This document shows, piece after piece, positions 33,764 through 42,508 of a stretch of DNA of 64,000 bases. Below the pieces are notes generated by a model. The model was not told the origin of the DNA. It made no database searches and saw only the letters and a list, made by a program, of their open reading frames with translations. The translations under genes were made by a program, and so were the position numbers. Source of the DNA: Rhizorhabdus sp049889055 (lineage in GTDB: Bacteria > Pseudomonadota > Alphaproteobacteria > Sphingomonadales > Sphingomonadaceae); NCBI RefSeq assembly GCF_049889055.1, contig NZ_JBLTWO010000002.1, positions 310,001 through 374,000 on the forward strand, written 5' to 3'. Positions within the stretch are counted from its first letter, which is position 1, and each line of letters opens with the position of its first letter.

Positions 33764-34897
33764 ATGTCGCAATCTGCCGCCCCGACATCGGGTGTCCTGT
33801 TCCCCATGCAGCGTGGCCCGTACCAGAACAATGGTGCCAGCCCGTGGTACACCCAGACGACACTGGGCACCCCTGGGCAGGCGCTCAAATTCGCGATCGA
33901 TACCGGCACCAACATGGTCTGGACGACTTCGACGCTTTGCGCCCCGACCAGTTGTCAGCATTATAGTGGCGGCCGGTTCGACTATCAGAAATCAACCACT
34001 TACTCCTGGGTTGACTGTATCCAGGTTCCCTTCAGCTTCGGGCCGTGGGGCACGATGCAGGTCGAGACCGGGCAAGATGTCCTGGCGCTCCCCAATGGAA
34101 AATCCTTGCCGCTCGTGCTCTATCTGTCGGCCGATTATTCGGGCTCGCAATTCGCCCAGCTCGACTGGGATGGCGGCATCGGCATTCCCTCGGGCAGCCC
34201 GTACAAGCAGGGCGACACGACCTTCATCGTTCAGGAGATGATGAACCAGGGCATGATTTCCCCCAACTATCCGTACGTGTCGTTCGACTGGAACGGGAAC
34301 ACGTCGGCCGGCTCCTGCCTGATTGGCGGGTTTGATCCGGATAAAGTCACCAGCGGCATTTTCTTGCCCTGGACCCCGTACACTGCCTTTGCGGGGGTCG
34401 AATACATCTGGTCGGCGGATATGTCGCAATATTGGGTCGGCAACCAATTGGTTGCCCAGAACGTGCAGTTTGCGCTCGATTCCGGCTCGTCCCAGTTCAA
34501 GGGCGATGACGCGATCATGAACCAGACCCTTGCGCAGATCAAAGCACAGGGAAATCCGCCGGTACGGATGGTCTTCCCGAATGGCGGCGCCATCACGATC
34601 CCGCAGAACATCTACAACGTCACCATTCAGGCCGGACCCGATCAGGGCAAGACGCTGCCCCAGTTCCAGCCGTTAGGGCTGACCAACCTCGTTCTCGTGG
34701 GGTCGGTGATCATGGAATATTGCTACACTATCCACGAATATCGCGTCGTGCAGTGCGGTGGTAACCGCTACTCGCTCGCGCCGAGCGGCATGTATGTCTT
34801 CAACAAGCCCGGCTACCCCGCGATCATCACCCCATCGACCGCGGTGGAGCGCGAGCTTGGCCCGCGCGACGTCGTACGCGGCAAAACCATGGAATGA
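33764..34897 (+). CDS. pepsin-like (A1) aspartic protease, cytoplasmic type
   Basis: 377 residues. Two catalytic motifs of the pepsin family: FAIDTGTNMVW (Asp46) and FALDSGSSQFKG (Asp239). The spacing of about 193 residues and the later hydrophobic-Gly segment (LVLVGSVIMEY) fit a bilobal pepsin. There is no signal peptide and no propeptide, as in the few bacterial pepsin homologues such as shewasin. AAGGAG precedes the ATG. It lies between two avidin-like genes and may process a product or precursor of the operon. A1 proteases are rare in bacteria. Confidence 0.85.
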   Translation: MSQSAAPTSGVLFPMQRGPYQNNGASPWYTQTTLGTPGQALKFAIDTGTNMVWTTSTLCAPTSCQHYSGGRFDYQKSTTYSWVDCIQVPFSFGPWGTMQVETGQDVLALPNGKSLPLVLYLSADYSGSQFAQLDWDGGIGIPSGSPYKQGDTTFIVQEMMNQGMISPNYPYVSFDWNGNTSAGSCLIGGFDPDKVTSGIFLPWTPYTAFAGVEYIWSADMSQYWVGNQLVAQNVQFALDSGSSQFKGDDAIMNQTLAQIKAQGNPPVRMVFPNGGAITIPQNIYNVTIQAGPDQGKTLPQFQPLGLTNLVLVGSVIMEYCYTIHEYRVVQCGGNRYSLAPSGMYVFNKPGYPAIITPSTAVERELGPRDVVRGKTME

Positions 34898-34934
34898 GTC
34901 CGCAGGATCGGTCCGATCAGGGAGGGTATAGCTC

Positions 34935-35741
34935 ATGACGCTTAGTGGTGTTTGGCAAAACGAATATGGCTCGATCATGGACCTGTCGGTCTTGAGCGGC
35001 GGGCTCGTCTTCGGAACGTACAGTTCTTCGACCGGGTCGACCGGCAAATATTGCGTGATCGGGTTTCAGCAAAATGCCGAGCCGACCACTGCCGCGGGTC
35101 AGGCTGTCGCGCTTGCCATCGAATGGCACTCGATTGCCGGCGGCGCGGGGGACCCGAGCTGGAATTGGTCCTCAGGATTGAGCGGGCAGTTGAGCCTGGA
35201 AAACGGCAAGGAGTCGCTTGTCCTGGCGCATGCCATGGTCGCAAGCAGCGCATTCCCTGGCCTGTGCGCAGCCGGGACCTATATCGACAAGCTGACCTAT
35301 TCCCGCGTTTCCGACGCGTCGCAATCGTCGCACGAGCGACCTGCCCAGGCGGCGGCGGTGGCCGATCCGATGGCGGGGACCTGGTCGACGGCGGACGGCT
35401 CCACCGTCCTCACGCTGCGCGTCTATCCCTATACGAACAATCTCTTCGGCTGGGTGATGGGGTCGCTCAGCACGGGCGGCACGGTCTGCCAGATCGAAGG
35501 TGTCACTGACATCAATGCGACGTCGAGCGGCCTCACGCTGCAGTCGACCGCCCTGACGGCGATCCAGAATTCCCAAAGCGGCCCGGCGATCGCCTTCGCC
35601 GGCTGCCTCGACTTGCGTACCGGACTATTGACGGTGCTCAAACTCTCCAGCCTGTCGACAGCACCGGACGCCACGTACGTTCAGACGACGGTCGACCAAC
35701 TGACTTTGCAGCGCATCGCAGCCGATACCAGCGGCAAATGA
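34935..35741 (+). CDS. avidin-like protein with second barrel-like domain (2)
   Basis: 268 residues, a close paralogue of the avidin-like protein at 32829 over its whole length and without a signal peptide. The same ligand positions are kept (Asn9, Ser13, Tyr29, Ser31, Trp64, Trp76/78, Asp118) with Leu95 and Phe107 at the two lost Trp sites. The C-terminal lobe shares GVTDIN and STAPDATYVQTT with its paralogue. GGGAGGG lies upstream. Duplicate copies on both sides of the protease gene point to a hetero-oligomer or to two related ligands. Confidence 0.8.
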   Translation: MTLSGVWQNEYGSIMDLSVLSGGLVFGTYSSSTGSTGKYCVIGFQQNAEPTTAAGQAVALAIEWHSIAGGAGDPSWNWSSGLSGQLSLENGKESLVLAHAMVASSAFPGLCAAGTYIDKLTYSRVSDASQSSHERPAQAAAVADPMAGTWSTADGSTVLTLRVYPYTNNLFGWVMGSLSTGGTVCQIEGVTDINATSSGLTLQSTALTAIQNSQSGPAIAFAGCLDLRTGLLTVLKLSSLSTAPDATYVQTTVDQLTLQRIAADTSGK

Positions 35742-35811
35742 GACAGCGCTGATCCTCACCGACAACAGCTGACCAAGCGGGGGAGCCTGCGCATCTAGGG
35801 GGAAACGGGCC

Positions 35812-37047
35812 ATGCATACTCATCGCAATGGTGTCTCGGCTGTGAGCTTCGGAGCCCCCGCTTGGGAGGTTTCGAAACAGAACAAAGTCATCGATATCAG
35901 GACAGATTATGTGACCCCGAACATCATGCGCCGCGCCGACGGGCATGAATTCGTCAACCTGTGTTCCTGCTCTTACCTGGGCCTGCACAGTCATCCGGAA
36001 ATCTTGGAAGGGGCCATCACCGCGATCCTCAATACCGGTGCGCTGGATCTGCCGATCTCGCGCATCCGCCTTCGTCTCAACCTGCTGGAGGAATTCGAAG
36101 ACCGACTGACGGCGTTGTTCGGCGCGCGCTGTCTCTCCGCGGTGACGAGTTCGGCGGCGACGGCCGGCGTGCTCCCGCTCATCGCCTCTGGCCACATGAG
36201 TCCGGATGGAACGCCCCCGGTCATGCTGTTCGACCGCCACGCGCACTTCTCGATGGATTACATCAGGCCGATTTGCGCCGACGAAACCGAGGTCATCGCC
36301 TGTCGGCACAATGACCTGGAACAAATCGAAGATGCCTGTCGCAAGCACAAGTCTGTCGCCTATGTCTGCGACGGCGTTTATTCGATGGGAGGCGTCGCGC
36401 CCATCGCGGAGCTGCTGTCGTTGCAGGATCGCTACGGCCTGTTTCTGTTTATCGACGACAGCCATTCGCTTTCGCTTCATGGCGCACATGGCGAGGGCTA
36501 TGCGCGCTCGATCATGCGCGAGGTCAATGAGCGCACAATCATCGTCGCCTCGCTCGGCAAGGCGTTCGGCGGTTCGGGCGGTGTCATCATGCTCGGGCCG
36601 ACCGAGCATGAGGATATTCTGACGCGCTTCGGTGGCCCATTGGCCTGGTCGCAGGGGTTGAACGTGCCCGGCATCGGCGCAGGTATCGCATCGTCGAAGC
36701 TTCACGATTCTCCCGAGCTGTCGCGCCGACAGGCACAGCTTCGGCGTAACATGGCGCTGTTCGATTCCCTGATTGCAACCGAGCAGGCCGACAACGGCTT
36801 CCCCTTGAAGGTGATTGCAATCGGGGACGAGGACCGCGCGGTGGCCGCTTCGGCGCGCTTGTTCGAAGCTGGATATTACAGTTCGGCCGTGTTCTTTCCG
36901 ATCGTCAAGCGCGGGGCCGCCGGGCTGCGGATCATGCTGCGTGCCGACAATACGGAAGCGGATATTCGCGGGTTCGCGCAAGCGCTCACCGAAATTCTGC
37001 AGCGGGACCTGGCCCCTGCGCCCGCGCGCGTGAAGGCCGATGCTTGA
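35812..37047 (+). CDS. alpha-oxoamine synthase family PLP enzyme (BioF/AONS-like)
   Basis: 411 residues, fold type I aminotransferase. PLP Lys250 in ASLGKAFGGSGG; FIDDSHSLSLHG holds the Asp and His that contact the cofactor; DGVYSMGGVAPI and SSAATAG are family positions. These enzymes decarboxylate an amino acid and condense it with an acyl-CoA or acyl-ACP, as in 8-amino-7-oxononanoate synthase of biotin synthesis. The neighbouring avidin-like genes and the ketosynthase operon make an acyl aminoketone plausible. Its stop overlaps the next start by 8 bp. Confidence 0.88.
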   Translation: MHTHRNGVSAVSFGAPAWEVSKQNKVIDIRTDYVTPNIMRRADGHEFVNLCSCSYLGLHSHPEILEGAITAILNTGALDLPISRIRLRLNLLEEFEDRLTALFGARCLSAVTSSAATAGVLPLIASGHMSPDGTPPVMLFDRHAHFSMDYIRPICADETEVIACRHNDLEQIEDACRKHKSVAYVCDGVYSMGGVAPIAELLSLQDRYGLFLFIDDSHSLSLHGAHGEGYARSIMREVNERTIIVASLGKAFGGSGGVIMLGPTEHEDILTRFGGPLAWSQGLNVPGIGAGIASSKLHDSPELSRRQAQLRRNMALFDSLIATEQADNGFPLKVIAIGDEDRAVAASARLFEAGYYSSAVFFPIVKRGAAGLRIMLRADNTEADIRGFAQALTEILQRDLAPAPARVKADA

Positions 37048-38074
37048 GCCGGCAGAGATGCGCGCCGTGCGGGTGCTAGGCGGCCCGGGATCCGCTGCGC
37101 TGCGCGTGCAGCCGTGGCCGGTGCCGTCTCCTCGCGCAGGGGAGATGCTGGTGGCGGTGCGCGCGAGCGGCCTCAATCACGCCGATCTGTACCAGCGTGA
37201 CGGTGAATGGCCTGCCCCTGAGGGCGCGTCGGACACGCTCGGCGTCGAAGTCGCGGGCACGGTGATCTCTGCCGATCCAACCGGGCGCTTCGCCGAGGGT
37301 GCGCGCGTCATGGCGCTGGTCGACGGTGGGGGGTATGCCGAGATCGCGGCGGTCGATCCCGCGCTCGCGGTGGAGATACCGCCGCATGTGACCTTTCAGG
37401 AAGCCGCCGCTCTGCCTGAGGCGCTGATCGTCGCGCATGGCAATCTCGTCGATATCGGCGCTGTCGAGGCGGGCATGCGGGTGCTGATCCATGGCGGTGC
37501 CAGCGGGATGGGATCCGTCATGATCCAGATCGCGCGGGATTTGGGCGCGGAGGTTGTGGCCACCACCAGCGACCCGGCGAAGATCGACCGGCTCAAGGCG
37601 CTAGGGGCGTGCCACGTCGTGGATCGCAACGGTGCTGCATTCCAGGGCGAAGCCGGCGGCGCGGCACCAATCACGGGTTTCGATCTGATCGTCGATATGG
37701 CCGGAGCCTCGACACTGTCGGCCAATCTTGAGCGGCTCAACCATCGCGGCACGCTGATCCTGATGGGGATCATGGGGGGCATGATCGGCACGGTCGATGT
37801 CGATCCGATCATCCTCAAGCGCCTCACCGTGCGCGGCACCATCCTGCGATCGCTGCCGACCGCCGAGAAGCGTGCGCTCGCGGCGCGGGCTTTCGCGCGC
37901 TGGATCGGACGGGTCGCCGCCGGTGCGATCCGGCCGGTGATCGACAGCATCCATCCCTTCGAAGCGGTCCGCGCGGCGCACGACCGTCTCGAACAAGGCG
38001 GACATTTCGGCAAGATCGTGCTCGCTATCGATCCCGAATCAACCAACCGAAACGCACTGCGAGAATTCGCTTAG
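37040..38074 (+). CDS. MDR-superfamily NAD(P)H quinone oxidoreductase (PIG3-like)
   Basis: 344 residues. Zinc-independent medium-chain reductase: GroES-like N-terminal domain (VRASGLNHADLYQRDG, TLGVEVAGTV) and Rossmann domain with VLIHGGASGMGSVMIQIAR. LMGIMGG and the RRL-type middle segment resemble the PIG3/quinone reductase group. Probably reduces an enone or quinone intermediate with NADPH. The start overlaps the upstream stop; GAGGG follows for the next gene. Confidence 0.9.
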   Translation: MLEPAEMRAVRVLGGPGSAALRVQPWPVPSPRAGEMLVAVRASGLNHADLYQRDGEWPAPEGASDTLGVEVAGTVISADPTGRFAEGARVMALVDGGGYAEIAAVDPALAVEIPPHVTFQEAAALPEALIVAHGNLVDIGAVEAGMRVLIHGGASGMGSVMIQIARDLGAEVVATTSDPAKIDRLKALGACHVVDRNGAAFQGEAGGAAPITGFDLIVDMAGASTLSANLERLNHRGTLILMGIMGGMIGTVDVDPIILKRLTVRGTILRSLPTAEKRALAARAFARWIGRVAAGAIRPVIDSIHPFEAVRAAHDRLEQGGHFGKIVLAIDPESTNRNALREFA

Positions 38075-38085
38075 GAGGGCGATCG

Positions 38086-38979
38086 ATGGCGACCTCATTC
38101 GAACAGAATATTCGGGACGCGGCGGTTGACCTTTCGGCCTATGCCGTGTCCCTCGACGGCGCCGATGCGCGCCAGCCGGATGTGCTGACCGAACGGATCG
38201 CGGCCCACCTGACCGGGACCCCGGGCTTTGCGATCCTCTATGCGACCAGGCAAGTCCTGGCGGCACAGGGGCTCGACATCGCCGAGCATCGCGACGCCGC
38301 CTATGCCTTGCTTGAATCCATTTTTCGGGGTGCGATGGCGCGGATCGATTTTCGCCGCTTCACCGTCGTCGACCGCCCGATGGCGCTGGCGTCGATGGAC
38401 GTCGACGGGTTCAATCTCAACGGCGGCTTTTCACACGACAACAAGATCGAAAGCCGGGCGTTCATGACCTCGAAATGTCTGCATTTCGATGCCGCGACGC
38501 CGTTCGTCGCCAACATCTATGGCCTTAACGAGAATATCGGCGGCGGCCATCCGCTACTGAGTGACGTGCGCGCTTATTGTCGCGATCACGGCGTGAATCC
38601 CGGCGAGGTCGTCGACGCGATTCCCAACAATTACAATGTCGTGATCGCGCCCGCGCATTATGCCGCGATCCGCGATCGGTACACCGTAGGGCTGGATATC
38701 GACATCGACACGGACATGATCGCCATCCTGTTGCTGAACGAAGTGGCGTTCGGCGTCGCGCACGGTGCCACCGCCCCCTATCGAATAGACGAGAGCCGCC
38801 CGGCGCGGCGACCGCTGAGGCATTTCGAATATCAGTTCGAGGCCGAGGACGATTATGTGACCTGGTACGGCCATTACGACGTACCGATGGTCGAGGCGAA
38901 GGACTATGCGGGCGAAAACCTTTCGCTCGATTATTACGAGCCGGCACCCTTCGACCGGTTCGTCCGGATCGGTGCCTGA
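38086..38979 (+). CDS. unrecognised protein, possible Fe(II)/2OG-type enzyme
   Basis: 297 residues, soluble. I do not place it firmly. The segment SKCLHFDAATPFVANIYGLN contains an H-x-D pair (His133, Asp135), and a later YGHYDVPMVEAKDY region could provide a second metal ligand, as in Fe(II)/2-oxoglutarate oxygenases. NENIGGGHPLLSDVRAYC follows the first motif. GGAGGG precedes the ATG by about six bases. It is followed two bases later by the first ATP-grasp-like gene. Confidence 0.55.
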   Translation: MATSFEQNIRDAAVDLSAYAVSLDGADARQPDVLTERIAAHLTGTPGFAILYATRQVLAAQGLDIAEHRDAAYALLESIFRGAMARIDFRRFTVVDRPMALASMDVDGFNLNGGFSHDNKIESRAFMTSKCLHFDAATPFVANIYGLNENIGGGHPLLSDVRAYCRDHGVNPGEVVDAIPNNYNVVIAPAHYAAIRDRYTVGLDIDIDTDMIAILLLNEVAFGVAHGATAPYRIDESRPARRPLRHFEYQFEAEDDYVTWYGHYDVPMVEAKDYAGENLSLDYYEPAPFDRFVRIGA

Positions 38980-38981
38980 CG

Positions 38982-40316
38982 ATGGATGTCGCCGCTGACA
39001 ACCACATGTTGATCGCGGCATTGGACGCAGGCGAGGTCGGCGCGCTGGCGGATGCGACGGCGCGGCGACTGCGGGAGGAACTGGTTGCGGAGGGCGGGCA
39101 TCTCCTCGAATTGCTGCCGCGCCCGATCTTTTGTGCGCCGGATCAGGTTCGCGCATTGGGAGCGCGCGGCCGTCGCCTGATCGCGCTGCAATCTCGCCTG
39201 ATCGCGGACATGATCGCGACAGAGGGACGAAAGGGCTTCCTCGATCGCTTCGGCGTGGCGCCCGACTTCCGCGACCTCGTGCATTGGGACGAGTTGGTCG
39301 CGCCACGCTATCTGGTCGGTCGGCTTGATCTGCTCCGGCTCGCCGACGGCAGCTTCCGCTGTTGCGAAATGAACGTGGATTCCTGTGTCGCCGGGGCGGA
39401 GATTTTCGATGCTGGACGCGATACCCTGCTGGCGCTTGGCCTGGATGAGGACTGTCTGCCCGCTCGCCCGCTCGATCAGCTTGCGGCGTTGATCGCCGAT
39501 ACCGCCCGGCGGATCGACGCGGAGCGGATCGTCATTCTCGACTGGAGCATCGGCGGTGGCTCGGCAGGGAAGGGCTACATCAGTTACGACCGGATGCGCG
39601 CCGCCGTGCTGCTTGCGAGCAGCCTTCCAGTGCATATCGCGGACGAGACCAGCTTCGATCCCGCCTGGCTGGAACCCGCCGCGGCGGCGCGTACCCTGGT
39701 GCACCGTGGCTTCATGATGGAGGAGATTGATGACGGCGGCGCCTTCCTGCGCCGGTTGATCGGTGCCGGTGGCCACGTCTTCTCGCTGCTGGAGGCCGAT
39801 ATCCGCATGGACAAGGGCTGGCTCGCGCTGATGTGGGATGCCCGTCGCGCCGGTCGCTGCACGTCGGCAGAAGCGGCGCTGCTCGACGCATTCGTGCCGG
39901 AGACATGGCAGGTGACCGCCGACAATGCCACGTCGCTGATGGCGCGGCGTCGGGAGCTCATCTTCAAGACGCGGCAGGCGTTTGGCGGGGCGGGCATTCT
40001 GGTAGGCGCCGAGACCCCGGTTGATACGCTTCGCGACGCGCTGTTGGCGGCACCGGAGCATTGGGTTGCCCAGGTCATGGTCGCCCCCGAGACGCTCGCG
40101 ATGCCGCATGCCCCCGGGGAGGCACCGCAGGTGCATGAGATCGTCTACGGCCTTTACCTCTACGGCGATGCCGAAAACGGTTTTCTGCTGCGTGGTTCGA
40201 CGACGTCGCGGATCGTCAACGTGTCGAGCGGGCGCGGGCGGATAGGATGGGCGATGGCGCTGGAGGAGCTTGATCGCGCGGTGTTTTTGAATCAGTTGAC
40301 GGAGAAAGCGACATGA
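38982..40316 (+). CDS. ATP-grasp-like ligase (circularly permuted type), copy 1
   Basis: 444 residues from the ATG at 38982; longer frames overlap the upstream gene. CEMNVDSCVAG and LIFKTRQAFGGAGILVG resemble the metal- and ATP-binding parts of the permuted ATP-grasp group that includes glutathionylspermidine synthase-like proteins, with WVAQVMVAPETLAMP near the end. Such enzymes join a carboxylate to an amine through an acyl-phosphate. Residual similarity is weak and the family call is by pattern only. The TGA overlaps the next ATG. Confidence 0.65.
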   Translation: MDVAADNHMLIAALDAGEVGALADATARRLREELVAEGGHLLELLPRPIFCAPDQVRALGARGRRLIALQSRLIADMIATEGRKGFLDRFGVAPDFRDLVHWDELVAPRYLVGRLDLLRLADGSFRCCEMNVDSCVAGAEIFDAGRDTLLALGLDEDCLPARPLDQLAALIADTARRIDAERIVILDWSIGGGSAGKGYISYDRMRAAVLLASSLPVHIADETSFDPAWLEPAAAARTLVHRGFMMEEIDDGGAFLRRLIGAGGHVFSLLEADIRMDKGWLALMWDARRAGRCTSAEAALLDAFVPETWQVTADNATSLMARRRELIFKTRQAFGGAGILVGAETPVDTLRDALLAAPEHWVAQVMVAPETLAMPHAPGEAPQVHEIVYGLYLYGDAENGFLLRGSTTSRIVNVSSGRGRIGWAMALEELDRAVFLNQLTEKAT

Positions 40317-41236
40317 CCGCGCCTCCGATCGACCAAGCGCAGGAACGCGCCGAGATCGCCGCGTTGGTCGACGCGCTGACCGCTGCTGGCTGGCCGGACG
40401 GTCTGGCGGCGGAGCGCGCGGCGATGGAGGCCGAGGCCACGCCACTCGCGCCGGATATTGCGGCGATTTCAATGCATCTGGCGGGCAGACCGGCGGAGCT
40501 GCTGGTCGGTGCCGGGGGCGGGGGCGCGGGCACCTGTCTCTATCTGCACGGCGGAGGCTATGTGTACGGATCGCTGCTCAGCCATCGCGGGCTCGTCGGT
40601 GAACTGGCCCGGGCCACCGATCTCCGTATGATCCAGCTCGATTACCGGTTGGCCCCGGAACATCCCTTTCCCGCTGCGATCGAGGATGCCGTTGCGGCCA
40701 TATGCGCGCTTTATGACTCCGGCGTTGGGCCGCAGGATCTCGTCCTGATGGGCGATAGCGCGGGTGGCGGGCTGGCGCTGGCGACGCTTCTTGCCTTGCG
40801 CGCCGCCGATAGGGCGATGCCGCGCGCGGCGGTGGTCCTCTCGCCCTGGACCGATCTCAGCTGTTCGGGGGACAGTTATCGCAGCCGCGCGGCGATGGAC
40901 CCGATGATCGACCATGCGCTCGCAACCAAGCTCGCCGGGCTGTACGCGGGCGACGCGGATCGTCGTGACCCGCGCCTGTCACCCCTGAATGGCGATCTGT
41001 CCGGCCTGCCGCCGATCCTGATTCAGGTCGGCGAACGCGAAACGCTGTATTCCGACGCGGCCGACTTCGCCGCGCGCGCGCAGGCGGCAGGCAGCCCCGT
41101 AACGATCGAGGAATGGCCGGGCATGATCCACGTCTGGCACCAATATTATGCGCAGCTTGCGGCGGGCCATCGTGCGATCGCACGGATCGCCGCCTATCTG
41201 CGCGACATCGATCCGGAAGAGGGAACCCCGCGTTGA
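40313..41236 (+). CDS. alpha/beta hydrolase, HSL-type esterase
   Basis: 307 residues. Oxyanion-hole motif YLHGGGYVYGS (residues 78-88), nucleophile Ser149 in GDSAGG, an acidic residue in VGERETLYSD and His near GMIHVWHQYY make a complete HSL triad. Cytoplasmic ester or amide hydrolase; it could cleave or transfer an ester in the pathway. Start and stop overlaps (ATGA, TTGA) couple it to both neighbours. Confidence 0.9.
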   Translation: MTAPPIDQAQERAEIAALVDALTAAGWPDGLAAERAAMEAEATPLAPDIAAISMHLAGRPAELLVGAGGGGAGTCLYLHGGGYVYGSLLSHRGLVGELARATDLRMIQLDYRLAPEHPFPAAIEDAVAAICALYDSGVGPQDLVLMGDSAGGGLALATLLALRAADRAMPRAAVVLSPWTDLSCSGDSYRSRAAMDPMIDHALATKLAGLYAGDADRRDPRLSPLNGDLSGLPPILIQVGERETLYSDAADFAARAQAAGSPVTIEEWPGMIHVWHQYYAQLAAGHRAIARIAAYLRDIDPEEGTPR

Positions 41237-42135
41237 GTGTCGCCGGCATTCCGATCATCGACCTGACGCCTGCACGCGGCGACGATCCGCGCGGCCATGC
41301 GGCGGTCGCGCGCGAGCTTGACCAGGCAGCGCGCGATATCGGCTTCTTCGTCGTCACCGGCACCGGAATTCCCGATGCGGTGATCGACGACGCGTTCGGC
41401 ACGTTGACGCATTTCTTCGCCTTGCCAACCGAGGCGAAGGACGCGTGTCGGCTGGGTGCGGACGCGTCGCCGCCCGACGATCGCTTCACGCCATATGGCT
41501 ATAGCGGGATGCTGGAGGAGAATGCCTTCGCCTATATGGGCGAGATGGGCAAACCGTCCGACTATGTCGAGAAGTTCAGCCTTGGACGGCTGGCGCTCGA
41601 TGACGATCGGAGTTTACCTTTTCCGGCGGGGGCGGTCGGCGCACGGATGCGGCAGGCGCTGGTGGCCTATTTCCGCGAGACCTGGACGCTTGCCAATGTC
41701 GTGACCGGCTTGTTCGAGACCGGCCTGGGCAAGCCCAAGGGCTTCTTCACCGATCGTATCTCCCAATCGGCGGATTCGATGCGTTGCCATGCCTATCCGG
41801 CACTGCGTCCCGACTTCGTCAACAGCCAGGGTATGGGCGCGCATCAGGACGGTACGCTCGTTACCTTGCTGACGCACACCCGGCCGGGGATTGAGGTGCG
41901 GATGCGCGACGGCAGCTGGCTGCGTCCTCCGGCGGGGCGGCTCGGCGACTATCTGGTCAATATCGGCGACCTGCTCTCGCACTGGACCGACGGTGCCTAT
42001 GTCTCGACGCCGCATCGCGCGGTGCTGACCGAAAGCCAGCGGCTGTCGATCGCCTTTTTCAAGCTCACCGACGAGGATGAACTGACCGAGGCGGGCGACC
42101 GCCAAATGGAAGCGCTGGTGGGGCGCGCAACGTGA
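41233..42135 (+). CDS. isopenicillin-N-synthase-like Fe(II)/2OG dioxygenase
   Basis: 300 residues from a TTG start that overlaps the esterase stop (TTGA). DIOX_N-like N-terminus (IPIIDLTPARG, DIGFFVVTGTGI) and a 2OG-Fe(II) core with HQDGT (His204, Asp206), His261 in STPHRAVL and the RLSIAFF 2-oxoglutarate-binding Arg-x-Ser. All metal ligands are present. Family members hydroxylate, desaturate or cyclise small molecules and peptides, which fits a tailoring role. Confidence 0.9.
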   Translation: MSVAGIPIIDLTPARGDDPRGHAAVARELDQAARDIGFFVVTGTGIPDAVIDDAFGTLTHFFALPTEAKDACRLGADASPPDDRFTPYGYSGMLEENAFAYMGEMGKPSDYVEKFSLGRLALDDDRSLPFPAGAVGARMRQALVAYFRETWTLANVVTGLFETGLGKPKGFFTDRISQSADSMRCHAYPALRPDFVNSQGMGAHQDGTLVTLLTHTRPGIEVRMRDGSWLRPPAGRLGDYLVNIGDLLSHWTDGAYVSTPHRAVLTESQRLSIAFFKLTDEDELTEAGDRQMEALVGRAT

Positions 42136-42146
42136 GGAGAATGACA

Positions 42147-42503
42147 ATGGTCAAGAAAAGCACGGCTCGCGAGACTGAACCGGCGTCGAAAGCGCCGCCG
42201 ACCGGCGGGCGTACTCGCGCGCATCCGATGATCACTGGGCTGTCCGATCGCAACATGGGGTTGAAGATCGGGGTGCGCTATGATGATCGCGGCTTGGCCG
42301 GGTTCCTGCCGATCATCGGTTGGGCGACGGTAGGAAATTACATCGAGGCCGGAACGGCCGCGCTGACCCCGGTGATCAAGGGGGCGGGAAATCAGCCGAC
42401 CCTGGCGTCGGCGGCGACCGTGAAGGGGTATGTCGGTCTGTTTCCCATCGACGCGACCGTCGCTGATATTACCGCCGACCCCGGGACGGATCGCCCGGTT
42501 TGA
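42147..42503 (+). CDS. small orphan protein, candidate peptide substrate
   Basis: 118 residues, no Cys, no recognised family. The ATG at 42147 is seven bases after AGGAG; the ATG at 42141 is too close. The first 36 residues are charged and Pro-rich; the rest is Gly/Ala/Thr-rich and hydrophobic (FLPIIGWATVGNYIEAGTAA) and ends in TDRPV. It lies directly before a second ATP-grasp-like gene and a LanB-like gene, and is translated with them (TGA overlaps a TTG). It may be a ribosomal precursor or scaffold peptide; this is inference. Confidence 0.6.
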   Translation: MVKKSTARETEPASKAPPTGGRTRAHPMITGLSDRNMGLKIGVRYDDRGLAGFLPIIGWATVGNYIEAGTAALTPVIKGAGNQPTLASAATVKGYVGLFPIDATVADITADPGTDRPV

Positions 42504-42508
42504 TCCCG

